A DNA stretch of 64,000 bases from Kuschelorhynchus macadamiae (Eukaryota > Arthropoda > Insecta > Coleoptera > Curculionidae), in the NCBI GenBank assembly GCA_030620095.1, contig JAUTXW010003387.1, forward strand, positions 496,001 through 560,000, written 5' to 3'. Positions 55,654-64,000 of this stretch are shown piece by piece; position 1 is the stretch's first letter, and each line of letters starts with the position of its first letter. The position numbers were made by a program, and so were the translations under genes. The notes beneath the pieces were generated by a model that ran no database searches, was not told the origin of the DNA, and saw only the letters and a list, made by a program, of their open reading frames with translations.

Positions 55654-57290
55654 TTACACAAGTCCCAAACTACTAGTGAAATATTTATGCTTAGGACCAT
55701 GAAGACCTTTTGTAAAAATGTCTGCAACCATTTCAGTAGTAGGAATGTAACCAAGTTGTACTTGCCCTGTCTCTACAACCTCTCTAATGAAATGATATTT
55801 GACGTTAATGTGTTTCGTGCGATTATGAAACACTGGATTGGCAACTAGTTTTTGAGCACTTTGGTTGTCATTATAAATCATAATAGCTTTGTTTGTATTC
55901 AACAATTCTTCAAGTAAACCTTTAATGAAAACAGCCTCTTTAGATGCTTGTGATATCGCAACATACTCAGCCTCAGTACTCGAAAACTTACAGAATGCTG
56001 TTTCTTAGCTTCCCAAGAAACGGCACCACTTGCATACTTAAAAATATAACCAGTATAAGATTTTCCATCATTAAGATCATTTGCCCAATCAGCATCAGTG
56101 TACGCACAAATATCATTAATATCCTTTTTAAAAACTAACTTTTTATCAATACTACCCTTCAGGTATCTTAAAACTCTCTTAGCATGTTGAAAATGTACAC
56201 TCTGATAGCAGTTATTAAACTGACTTAAATAGCTGACAGCAAAAGCTATATCAGGTCTAGAATTGACAGCTAAGAACATTAATGAACCAATTAAAGATCG
56301 ATATGGTACATTTTCATCACACTTTACACCTTTTTCTAATTTTCTAATTTCAAATTAGGTTCTATTGGAGTTGAAACCTCTTTCGCTTCTAACATGCCAA
56401 ATTGCTTTAACAATTTTAAAATGTAATGTTTCTGATGAATTTTTAATTCACATTTATCTCTTTCTATATTTAATCCCAAACATTTTTTGGGTTCACCTAA
56501 ATCTTTAATTTTAAAATTCTCATATAACACTCTTTTTAATTGTTCTCTCTCTTTGTCATCATTAGAAAAAATCAAAAAATCATCTACATATAATGCAATT
56601 ATTACTAAACTACTATCAAATCTTTTAAAATAAACACAAGACTCATATTTAGATTTTTTATAACTCAAGTCGGTTAAAGTTTTTTTTACAGTTTTATTCC
56701 AGAGACGTGATGACTGTTTTAGTTCATATATGGCTTTCTTTAACAAACAAACTTTATCCTTATTTAGATCAGAAATAAACCCTTCGGGTTGAGTCATAAA
56801 AATCTGTTCATCTAAATCACTATTCAGAAAAGCTGTAGTTACATCAATATGATCAATATTTAAGTTTAAGTTTACAGACAATGCTAATAATAACCTTACC
56901 GTAGAATTTCTAACTACAGGTGCGAAGGTTTCCGAATAATCTTCACCATATTGCTGTGTGAAACCTTTCGCAACTAGTCTAGCTTTATATCTTGTTTCAC
57001 CATTTGTCCCACTTTTTACCTGGTACACCCACTTACACTGCACTATCCTTTTGTCTGATGGTCTATCCACTAGCGTCCAAGCATTATTTTCCATCATGGA
57101 TTGGTACTCTTCCTCCATAGCTTGTTTCCAATAATGACTTTCAGAACCATTCATAGCTTCTTGCACTGAATATGGATTACATGATATTTGAGAAACGTAG
57201 TACAATTCATAATCAGGAAACTCTTTCTCCTTTTTCTTTCTTTGTGAACGCCTAGGCTCAATTTCTTCTACTATTTGGTGTTCATTGGGA
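55654..57290 (-). pseudogene. Copia reverse transcriptase and RNase H, broken
   Basis: RT frame (57205-56336): KWVYQVKSGTNGETRYKARLVAKGF at the start and the active-site YVDDFLIFSND near residue 210. After a short duplication (ttagaaaa) near 56335 the frame continues with SRPDIAFAVSYLSQF and the RNase H start CAYTDADWAND (56279-55899). A further break near 55990 leads to YNDNQSAQKLV and HINVKYHFIREVV, ending at 55654. Frame changes also separate it from integrase near 57290. Normally this is one polyprotein. Confidence 0.85.
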
Positions 57291-58644
57291 TCTTCACCCG
57301 AGTCATGCCCTCATCACTATGTGCATCAATATGCACTTGATTCTCAACAGGTAGGTGTTCATCATTCATTACAGCATCTGCTACTGAATTATCAAGAGGT
57401 ATATTGACTTCTGGATTCACTCTATTTATTGCAAATTGGTCTTCAAGAAATACTACATCACGCGACTTAATAATATGACCTGGTTTTTTAGGATCAAAGA
57501 GTCTGTAGCCTTTTGTCAGTTTACAGTAACCAACAAATATATATTGTTTACGTTTAGGATCAAATTTTTTTCTTAATTTATCTGGTAAATGAGCATATGC
57601 AACACACCTAAATACCCTAAGATGATCTAACCTTACTTTCTGACCTGTCCATTTTTCTTCTGGTGTAACTTTAACAGCTTTATGTGGTGAACGGTTTTTC
57701 AAATATACTGCTGTGTTAATAGCCTCGGCCCACATTCGTTCATCACTGTTAGCTTCTTGCATTAAACATCTAGCCTTTTCTACAATAGTTCTGTTGGTTC
57801 TCTCAGCGACTCCATTCTGTTCTGGGGTATATCTTACTGTCACCTGATGTTGTATGCCTTTTGATTTTAAATATTCTTCAAAAGAACTATTGACATATTC
57901 CGAACCATTGTCACTACAAAGCATTTTAATATGTTTACCAGTTTGATTTTCTACCATGGCTTGAAAAACTTTAAAAATTGAACAAACTTCTGATTTTGAT
58001 TTCAAAAAATATACAAATATTTTTCTAGTATAATCATCTATGAGTGTAAAAATGTACCTAGATCCGCTCCATGACTCTTGAGGCATTGGTCCACATAGGT
58101 CTGTATGCACTAATTGTAATACTTCATTTGCATGTTTTGCACCAGTTTTTGGAAATGATTGTCTACTTTGTTTGCCTAATAGACATGTGACACACTGTTC
58201 ACCTCTAGTTTTTTGGTAATCCAAGCCTGTAGCCATTCCATCTTTTAATAAGTTCATGCTGACTCTGTTTAAATGACCAAGCCTTCGATGCCATAATTCC
58301 TCAGAATTATTTTGGGTTAGATATACTTGCTCTTGAGCCAAATCAAGCTCGTATAGACCATTTTTGTTTGATCCGGTAACAACAATGTTACCTTTTACTT
58401 CAAATTCATCTGAATCATATATGGTACACCCATCTGAGTTAAACACAACAATGTGCCCCTTCTCTACCATTTTACTAACAGAAAGTAAATTGGCTCTCAA
58501 ATCTGGAACATAGAAAACTTCTGAAATGGTTTTTATTCCATTCTCTGTGTGGACAATAGCACTGCCAACACCAAAACTTGTAATCGATTGATTATTAGCA
58601 ACCACAATATCAATTTGCCCCTTGCTTTCAGATATCTGCAACAA
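57271..58644 (-). CDS. Copia protease end and integrase
   Basis: The frame begins within the second copy of the duplicated protease segment. It contains the gag_pre-integrase zinc site (LWHRRLGHLN ... CVTCLLGKQ), then the integrase core with HTDLCGPM, CSDNGSEYVN and PEQNGVAERTNRTI for the D-D-E triad. It ends in the HIIKSRDVVFLED motif common to Copia. Integrase inserts the cDNA into the genome. Confidence 0.88.
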   Translation of the reverse strand: MLQISESKGQIDIVVANNQSITSFGVGSAIVHTENGIKTISEVFYVPDLRANLLSVSKMVEKGHIVVFNSDGCTIYDSDEFEVKGNIVVTGSNKNGLYELDLAQEQVYLTQNNSEELWHRRLGHLNRVSMNLLKDGMATGLDYQKTRGEQCVTCLLGKQSRQSFPKTGAKHANEVLQLVHTDLCGPMPQESWSGSRYIFTLIDDYTRKIFVYFLKSKSEVCSIFKVFQAMVENQTGKHIKMLCSDNGSEYVNSSFEEYLKSKGIQHQVTVRYTPEQNGVAERTNRTIVEKARCLMQEANSDERMWAEAINTAVYLKNRSPHKAVKVTPEEKWTGQKVRLDHLRVFRCVAYAHLPDKLRKKFDPKRKQYIFVGYCKLTKGYRLFDPKKPGHIIKSRDVVFLEDQFAINRVNPEVNIPLDNSVADAVMNDEHLPVENQVHIDAHSDEGMTRVKIPMNTK

Positions 58645-58840
58645 ATCTTCTTCATTTTACTAACAGAAAGTAAATTGGCTCTCAAATCTGGAACATAGAA
58701 AACTTCTGAAATGGTTTTTATTCCATTCTCTGTGTGGACAATAGCACTGCCAACACCAAAACTTGTAATCGATTGATTATTAGCAGCCACAATATCAATT
58801 TGTCCCTTGCTTTCAGATATCTGCAACAAATCTTCTTGAT
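58471..58840 (-). repeat. 185-bp tandem duplication within the Copia protease region
   Basis: Sequence starting at 58471 recurs from 58656 (tttactaacagaaag), nearly identical over 185 bases. As 185 is not a multiple of three, the duplication shifts the frame and separates gag-pro from integrase. Confidence 0.9.
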
Positions 58841-59702
58841 ATGTCATGTGTGATGTTGCTCCCGAGTCAATGTACCAACTATTTGACTGTACTGGCTCTT
58901 TCTTCTGTACAAAAGTTTGCAAAGCCTTTTCTGACTTAAAATTCTTAAATTTAGTTCCATCAGTGTTCCGATTCTTATAAGAACTATCCCGAGAACTCTC
59001 CTGCTCACTGTCACTCTTCTTACATTGTGATTTATAATGACCAAGTAAACCACATTTATAGCATTTCACACCTTTCTTTGTATGATTCTTTTTCTTCATG
59101 AATAAAGCCAATTCCTGCCCATTTTTATAATCTTGTTTACCATACTTGTCATCTTGTAATAATTTTGCTTTTACAAAATCACTTGTAATCTTGGTAGTTG
59201 TGTTTTCTATTGCCATTACCATGGGATCGTATTCGGAAGCCAACCCACTTAGCAAAATAACACCCAGAAATTTATCATTAATGGGCTGTCCCATGTCTGC
59301 TAATTTTTGTGCTAAAGACATTGCTTCATTTACATAGGCCTCCATAGTTGAGAAATTCTTTAGCCTGACTCTTACAAGCCCTCGTATAAGGCTAAGTCTT
59401 CTTGATAAACCTTTTTCTTGATAAGCTTTTTCTAAATTGTTCCATGCCTCCTGTGCAGTTTTAGCCGATCTGACATGCGCATAAGCACAAGGCTTCACCA
59501 TCAGACATATTTTTGCTAATGCCCTTTGGTCCCAACGCTCTCTATCTGAGTCTTTAGATTTGTCATCTTCAGAGTATCCCTCAATACTTCTCCACAAGTT
59601 TTCGTGTATTAGGGTCATTTTCATACCAAACTTCCAATTGTTGTAATTTTCCCGGCCACTTAGCTTTTCAAACGCCAATTGAATACCACTAGCGTCGGCC
59701 AT
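58533..59702 (-). CDS. gag: Copia Gag and protease
   Basis: A frame with ATG at 59702 (MADASGIQLAF). The first 200 residues are the UBN2-type Gag domain (EAWNNLEKAYQ, LIRGLVRVRLKNF). A CCHC knuckle, CYKCGLLGHYKSQC, is near residue 215 and the aspartic-protease motif WYIDSGATSHM near 275. The last 35 residues are out of frame because of the 185-bp duplication. Gag would form virus-like particles. Confidence 0.88.
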   Translation of the reverse strand: MADASGIQLAFEKLSGRENYNNWKFGMKMTLIHENLWRSIEGYSEDDKSKDSDRERWDQRALAKICLMVKPCAYAHVRSAKTAQEAWNNLEKAYQEKGLSRRLSLIRGLVRVRLKNFSTMEAYVNEAMSLAQKLADMGQPINDKFLGVILLSGLASEYDPMVMAIENTTTKITSDFVKAKLLQDDKYGKQDYKNGQELALFMKKKNHTKKGVKCYKCGLLGHYKSQCKKSDSEQESSRDSSYKNRNTDGTKFKNFKSEKALQTFVQKKEPVQSNSWYIDSGATSHMTYQEDLLQISESKGQIDIVAANNQSITSFGVGSAIVHTENGIKTISEVFYVPDLRANLLSVSKMKKICCRYLKARGKLILWLLIINRLQVLVLAVLLSTQRME

Positions 59703-59808
59703 TTTGAGGAATTTTTACCTGTTCGCGAACCTGGTAATATACTGTGAAAGATTTCACAAAACTATCCACAACTCCTGCTATTTTATTACGTCCACAGGAC
59801 ACACATGC

Positions 59809-59822
59809 CTGGGTCCATAACC
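59809..59822 (-). promoter_or_regulatory. Copia primer binding site (initiator tRNA-Met half type)
   Basis: In element sense GGTTATGGACCCAG follows the 5' LTR directly. It complements the anticodon-arm half of initiator tRNA-Met, as in Drosophila copia, with one mismatch (A for G). Confidence 0.7.
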
Positions 59823-60138
59823 TGTTAGTTAAATTAAACACTTTATAACTGTTTCTAAGTATAAAATAACATATATTAATTAAACTTTATAATGAGCGTG
59901 ATTAATGATTGACAACAACATAAAAGACTAAACCTAGACTGAATGACAAGTTTTTATTCTAGTGGCGACATCTACAATCCTATAACCAAAACATTGTATA
60001 GAAAGGAAGATTACATTTCTAATGGTATACCTACATTAGCCTATAAAATCCTATCGTAGATGGCACACTTAGTTAATACAAGTAAATATAGGAGGTGCGT
60101 CTAAATACCGTATTAATGGATTAGTTTAAATCCCAACA
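59823..60138 (-). repeat. 5' LTR of the Copia element
   Basis: 316 bp, paired with 55294-55609. Confidence 0.9.
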
Positions 60139-60270
60139 CTCCTCTTCCTCATTATGCTCCTCCTCCTCTCTGTCATTTTAAAATTATATCTATTCCTCCT
60201 CCTCCTCCTCATTATGCATCTACCCCTCCTCCTCATTGTGCATCCACTCCTCCTCCTCTTCCCTAATATT
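60139..60270. repeat. CTC-rich minisatellite
   Basis: Imperfect units such as cctcctcctcattatgcat repeat three or four times. The Copia element inserted inside this tract: the same ctcctc sequence abuts its left end. Confidence 0.7.
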
Positions 60271-60391
60271 GGAAATTATTGAAACTACTTCGTTAACTTA
60301 GCCTCGCCGCAGAAGGTTATCCCCTCTGTTAAAATAGTAGCCTAACGGAAACATTAAATATAAAGAATTACCACTTAAGCTCAGTGTTAAC

Positions 60392-61018
60392 ATGGCATTT
60401 AGTACTGAAAATAACGAATTGACATCAATAATTCAAGAATTGCATAGTGAATTTAGCAAATTACTATATGAAGTTAATGAGCATCAGATGAGAAGTCGAC
60501 CATCTTTTTCTTCATTTTATTCCGAACTTTCAGAAGATTATTCAAAGGCAGTATCGTTGTGTGTTAACTATTTAAAAAATTTTGATTGTTAGAATTTGTG
60601 CGTGAACTGATAAAGTTAGGCTTTTATAGTGAGGTCATAAGTTTAAAAAAATTTGTTCAAAATTCAACAGTCTTGAAAGAAATATCAGCGGCAGAGGCTG
60701 AAAGAGATTTTTACTTGTCAATATCTCAAGAAGGTTTAGTCTAGGAAATTGTGTAATTGTGATGGAAAACTAGTGACCGAAGTGCTTGAAGAGTTTGTTA
60801 TGTCAGAAGCTTGCTCAAGATATCTAGCTTTTGCTGGTGATGATGATAACGTGAATTCTCAAGATTTAATGAAAAGTCACAAATATTTAGAACATGCTGA
60901 ATTTTGTAAAAAAATAGTGCAAGTGTGTAAAAACTTTTTAGAAAACAAAAACAGAAAACAATTTTTTGCTGATATTGACAGTTTAGAAATACAATATAAT
61001 TTTAAAGTTATGTTATAA
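60392..61018 (+). pseudogene. Unrecognised gene of Polinton 2, split over three frames
   Basis: Open segments at 60392-60592 (ATG, MAFSTENNELTSI), about 60593-60741 (EFVRELIKLGFYSEVI) and 60749-61018 (VLEEFVMSEACSRYL) follow one another with small shifts, consistent with one helical protein of about 200 residues broken by two indels. The family is unknown. It is convergent with the exonuclease-like gene, the position held by the nucleotidyltransferase gene in the first Polinton, but I see no similarity to that protein. Confidence 0.45.
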
Positions 61019-61059
61019 TAAGTTTAAATAAAACAAAGTACATAAAGCTAATATCATTT

Positions 61060-61509
61060 TTATTCATTCATAAAAAAATTATCAAACAAGTATAAAACGT
61101 TTGAAAGTGCACACATACATAATGATTTAGAGTGATAAAAACATTTTGGTTTGGATGCCATTAAAACTGGTTGTTCATCTAACTCAATAATTGGGTTTTT
61201 AGAATATTTTCTTATACATTCTGCTTTTTCCTTCCCCTTAACGTAAACAAATTCAGTATCCGCCGTCAATTCTTTGATTATATTTGAAAATTGATGCAGT
61301 GGGGTATGTCCAGAATTCCAGTATATACAATGATAATTTTTCATTAACCAAATAGCTTGCTTATGTTGTTCAGGCGAAAGAAAGTTTAAAAGAAAAGGTT
61401 GTTTAAAAATATAGTGACTTATTCTATCTCCATCGTAAGCTGCCAATTCTTTAGGTATAAATTTATTTTTTTCTTCCTTAAAACCTTGAATGTCTAATAC
61501 TAGCCTCAC
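61060..61509 (-). CDS. Exonuclease-like family member C (149 aa)
   Basis: An intact frame with ATG at 61509. It has LDIQGF, FIPKELAAYDG, then YHCIYWNSG, VYVKGKEKAECIRKY, PIIELDEQPVL and the C-terminal Cys/His block KCFYHSKSLCMCALSNVLYLF. All blocks align with members A and B in the first Polinton, in the same place relative to the capsid gene. As there, Q stands in the D-x-E position and N in the final acid position. The conserved Cys/His end may bind zinc or replace the usual HxAxxD motif. Confidence 0.6.
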   Translation of the reverse strand: MRLVLDIQGFKEEKNKFIPKELAAYDGDRISHYIFKQPFLLNFLSPEQHKQAIWLMKNYHCIYWNSGHTPLHQFSNIIKELTADTEFVYVKGKEKAECIRKYSKNPIIELDEQPVLMASKPKCFYHSKSLCMCALSNVLYLFDNFFMNE

Positions 61510-61748
61510 ATTTTTAATTTTGAAAATTTCTTAAAAATAAATGTTTTTTTGGAGTAATCTTCGATATCCTTCTTGAGTTTTCTTAATTTTCTGATAAAAG
61601 TTTCTATCTCTCCTACTCGAAGTGACATTATCAGTTAGTCACGTTTTCTTGTCAAACGTCTAGTAACAACTGACTCTTTTGTTATTTGCAAGTTATATTT
61701 AGGAATTAAATTTAATTTTGAGGTAAAAATCCCGCATGCGTAGCTAAT

Positions 61749-62989
61749 TTACAGTTGCTTTACAATTTTAGTAAGTGGATTGTAACAAAAAACTTTATCA
61801 TGTAATATTAGACAATACAATACAATTCTATGTCTTTATCTAGTTCAAATTCTACTCTCATTACAATAGGTCCTGCTTGCAAAGATTCTTTTTGATGAGA
61901 ACAATTAATGTATGTATGGTATGGCCTTCTCCTTGAATATGAGCGGATCAAATAATGGTTCTTCTGTTTTTCCATAATAAGTATTGCGGAAATTGGAATA
62001 CATTTCATACAAGATAGCGAATTTATTTTTACTCATATCTAGTATGAGATCGTTATAAGGATACCGTTCAGAATTTAAGAATACATTGATGTTCCTTAAG
62101 TCTATGTCATTAAATTCGCTCATAGTGCTTTTTTTCTTATTCCATTTTTCTTGTTGAAATGCAAGTCTAACATGACGGGGGGTTTCAACTCGGGTTGAGG
62201 TTTTAACTGGCCAATTGTGTCTATTAGTTTTTAATAGTTCTGGATACTCAATTAATTCCCAGCTTCTAAACGCTTTTATTATATCAGTATTTTTGTTTAT
62301 AATTTTTGTTAGTGATAGTTCTTGAGGAATTCCTACTGACATATGAGGTATATTCCATGTAAGTTTGTTAAGAGTAATTTTTGGATTTTCCTTGTCATCT
62401 GTGGATGAAATGGCATTGTTATCGGTATTATCCCTAACAAGTATGAGCTCTTGTTTCGAATTTAGTATTGCTTTTTTATAGTCTTCGAGTCAAATAATCC
62501 TATTAAAGTTTTAAGGGGTATGCAAACATTAAAAAATCCTGTTTTTTCATCGACGATAGATACAGTTGTTGTCGTGGTCGCACCTGTCTGAAGAGTTTTA
62601 ACAGGATGCCAGCCTGCATTTCGTAATTTAGCTGACTCGTTTTCATTAAATGAAAGATAACCTTTTAGAGTTGATGTGATACCAACATTTCTAACCGAAT
62701 CTATAGTAACACCGTTTAATTGGTATCTTATTTCTTTAAAAAGAAAGGCAATTCCATTATATATTAAACTCAGCGTTTTAGAAACTGTTTCGTCCTCTCT
62801 AGTTAACTTTCCTTCTATGCAAAGAAAACTCTCACAAGGAAGGGTGTATTTTTCAATTTCATGGACGGGAATTATTATCTCATCATTATTTCCTAATTTG
62901 GTGGGTAAATAAGGTTCATAAGAACGAATTTCCGAATGAGTGATGGAATTATCAATTAAAAGCTTTTCTGTAACATTAACTATATTCAT
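61749..62989 (-). pseudogene. Major capsid protein of Polinton 2, three frame breaks
   Basis: Starts at ATG 62989, overlapping the small ORF by four bases. The blocks NNDEIIIPVHEIEKYTLP, SFLCIEGKLT, KEIRYQLNG, ITSTLKGYLSF, AFRSWELIEYPEL and NVFLNSERYPYN match the first Polinton's capsid protein. Frame changes occur near 62470, near 61915 and in a tgtat duplication near 61820, after which the family's YCLILHD ending is readable to a stop at 61749. It is therefore a decayed DJR capsid gene. Confidence 0.85.
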
Positions 62990-63156
62990 ATTAAAAGTTT
63001 AAGTCCTAGAGACTCCAGAAACTTTTTATTTGCCGTTGTTAGCTCTTTAACGTTAACACGTCTACTAATGTTTTTCTTGACTAATTTATGCCTAATATAT
63101 GTTTTTTGAACAATTTTATTTAGAATACTAAAATTTTTCTTGTATAATATAACCAT
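62986..63156 (-). CDS. Small ORF between penton and capsid, Polinton 2 (56 aa)
   Basis: ATG at 63156 (MVILYKKN), stop overlapping the capsid start. It has a basic middle part and ends ELTTANKKFLESLGLKLLI, matching the motif of the 28844-29056 ORF. The ORF is intact even though both neighbouring genes are broken. Confidence 0.6.
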   Translation of the reverse strand: MVILYKKNFSILNKIVQKTYIRHKLVKKNISRRVNVKELTTANKKFLESLGLKLLI

Positions 63157-63158
63157 TT

Positions 63159-63846
63159 TTAATCTAGTTTTTTAAGGTGCAGTCTAAGTGTAACTGTTTC
63201 GTCCCGAAAATTCACTATTTCCCCGTTTTGATCTAATATTCTTACAGTAATTTTGTCTATCACTTTCACGGTTACAGGAAAATATATAATATTTTGTGAA
63301 CTTTCAATTATTTTAGATCCAGGAGAGACGTTTGGAAAAAATTGATGAATAATATGAACGGGTCTTCCGTTCAAGTAGGAACCTTCAGCAATACTGCAGT
63401 CGATACATAGTGAATTAACTTTTATAATTTCTGCAGGAACATCTGAATGTTTACTCTTTTCATCACCTCTAATAACCTGATCTTCGAATCCTAAAATTTT
63501 GCCTATACTACCCTCTTTAAATATGATATTTGTAGAAGACTTAATTACCGATTGTAGAGTATTATTATTTGCAAATAAATAAAACGAAATCCCTATTTCA
63601 AATTGTTCTATTAAATATTTATTAATATCTTGAATTTCATAGCTTCCGGGAGGGATTTCAATTAAAATCGTTACCATCCCCATAGAAAAATTTATTATTT
63701 TTTTCATCAATATTTGGAATAGCATTATAAGTTTCAAAATTAGTTAAACCTATAACATATACTGAGTCAACATCTATATAAATTGGAGGGTTAAAATCCG
63801 CATGCAACGTTGCTCCTTGAGCAGAGAGCGCTATTGTGAACGACAT
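63159..63846 (-). pseudogene. Penton-like minor capsid protein of Polinton 2, frameshifted
   Basis: ATG at 63846. The first frame reads SVYVIGLTNFETYNAIPN. Near 63660-63700 the frame changes and continues with IEIPPGSYEIQDI, IGKILGFEDQ, IIKVNSLCIDC, VHIIHQFFPNVSPG and VTLRLHLKK. The blocks align with the intact penton gene at 28144. One indel suffices to explain the break. Confidence 0.85.
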
Positions 63847-64000
63847 TCTAAAGTATTGTCTTTTTAAATGATTCTAAGATTATCTATTGTGTGTTTTTAT
63901 AAAGAAATGTTAAACAAAGTTGCCCACAATTTGAAAAGAATTGTAAGACTGGTAAGAGTTATGATTATATATAATTTTGTTCTTGCTGCCATCGCTAAAA
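63847..64000. other. Upstream of the Polinton 2 penton gene
   Basis: AT-rich, no protease coding seen in these 154 bases; probably a promoter or intergenic spacer. Confidence 0.3.

Larger units (their letters stand above)
55294..60138 (-). mobile_element. Ty1/Copia LTR retrotransposon with frame breaks
   Basis: LTRs at 55294-55609 and 59823-60138 are each 316 bp, start TGTTAG and end CCAACA on the plus strand, and differ at five positions. The hexamer ctcctc flanks both outer ends (55288-55293 and 60139-60144). On the minus strand gag, protease, integrase, RT and RNase H follow in Copia order (integrase before RT). A 185-bp tandem duplication in the protease region and at least three other frame changes split the polyprotein. 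The insertion lies in CTC-rich sequence at the edge of the second Polinton. Confidence 0.93.
60300..64000 (-). mobile_element. Second Polinton, partial and divergent
   Basis: On the minus strand the order penton, small ORF, major capsid, exonuclease-like gene reproduces that of the first Polinton, at clearly lower sequence identity, so it is a separate lineage. Capsid genes carry frame breaks. Protease, polymerase and integrase would lie beyond 64000. No TIR is visible in the window, and the 60300 border is approximate. Confidence 0.85.

Overview
The window looks like insect nuclear DNA. It is strongly AT-rich, has spliced coding exons with GT/AG borders, long (TA)n tracts, and debris from nearly every eukaryotic transposon class. 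The one host gene I can name is a carotenoid isomerooxygenase (ninaB/BCO family). Two of its adjacent exons lie at 42132-42308 and 49933-50164 on the + strand, separated by a 7.6 kb intron full of transposon remains. A THAP-domain first exon (858-943) and an unrecognised minus-strand coding segment with a duplicated 3' end (5.7-6.6 kb) may be further host genes. I cannot place the insect to order.

Left part (1-20.6 kb): a THAP exon; a hAT transposase scrap (about 2.9-3.1 kb); a nearly complete but frameshifted Ty3/Gypsy retrotransposon (6647-11306, 174-bp LTRs differing at one base); a 109-bp duplicated block with TGACGTCA and TCAAGGTCA; a decayed multi-exon MULE with SWIM finger (11.9-17.2 kb) carrying a hairpin MITE with a TA core; a non-autonomous hAT-like element with 8-bp target duplication and a second one nested in it (17.3-18.6 kb); and a hairpin MITE (19.2-19.5 kb).

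Centre (20651-39028): an 18.4-kb Polinton/Maverick (polintovirus/adintovirus-like) element. It has about 0.6-kb terminal inverted repeats and an imperfect 6-bp target duplication (ctatac/gtatac). It carries the full morphogenesis and replication set: protein-primed DNA polymerase B, retroviral-type integrase with chromodomain, packaging ATPase, adenain-like protease, penton-like minor capsid protein, double jelly-roll major capsid protein and a pVI/pX-like membrane-active core protein. It also carries accessory genes: a parvovirus-type phospholipase A2 protein, a nucleotidyltransferase-fold protein, two members of a small family whose motif layout resembles DEDDh exonucleases with altered catalytic residues, zinc-ribbon miniproteins, and spliced genes. 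One intron holds three copies of a 150-bp repeat. Each TIR contains an A box, a perfect B box and a T-run, suggesting an RNA polymerase III transcript. The polymerase has one in-frame stop, one exonuclease-like gene has a frameshift, and the protease lacks an AUG, so this copy is decaying.

Right part (39-64 kb): Tc1/mariner-like transposase scraps, a dispersed palindromic repeat family, LINE C-terminal fragments, a degraded Penelope-like element with GIY-YIG motif, a Helitron 3' end with PIF1 helicase, and a 649-bp (TA)n tract. A Ty1/Copia element (55294-60138) has 316-bp LTRs (5 differences), an initiator-tRNA-Met half-type primer site and a 6-bp flanking repeat. From about 60.3 kb to the window end is part of a second, divergent Polinton on the minus strand. 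It has the same gene order (penton, small ORF, major capsid, exonuclease-like) and several frameshifts.

Many breaks fall in homopolymers or short duplications, even in elements whose LTRs are nearly identical. Some may therefore be sequencing or assembly indels rather than true decay.
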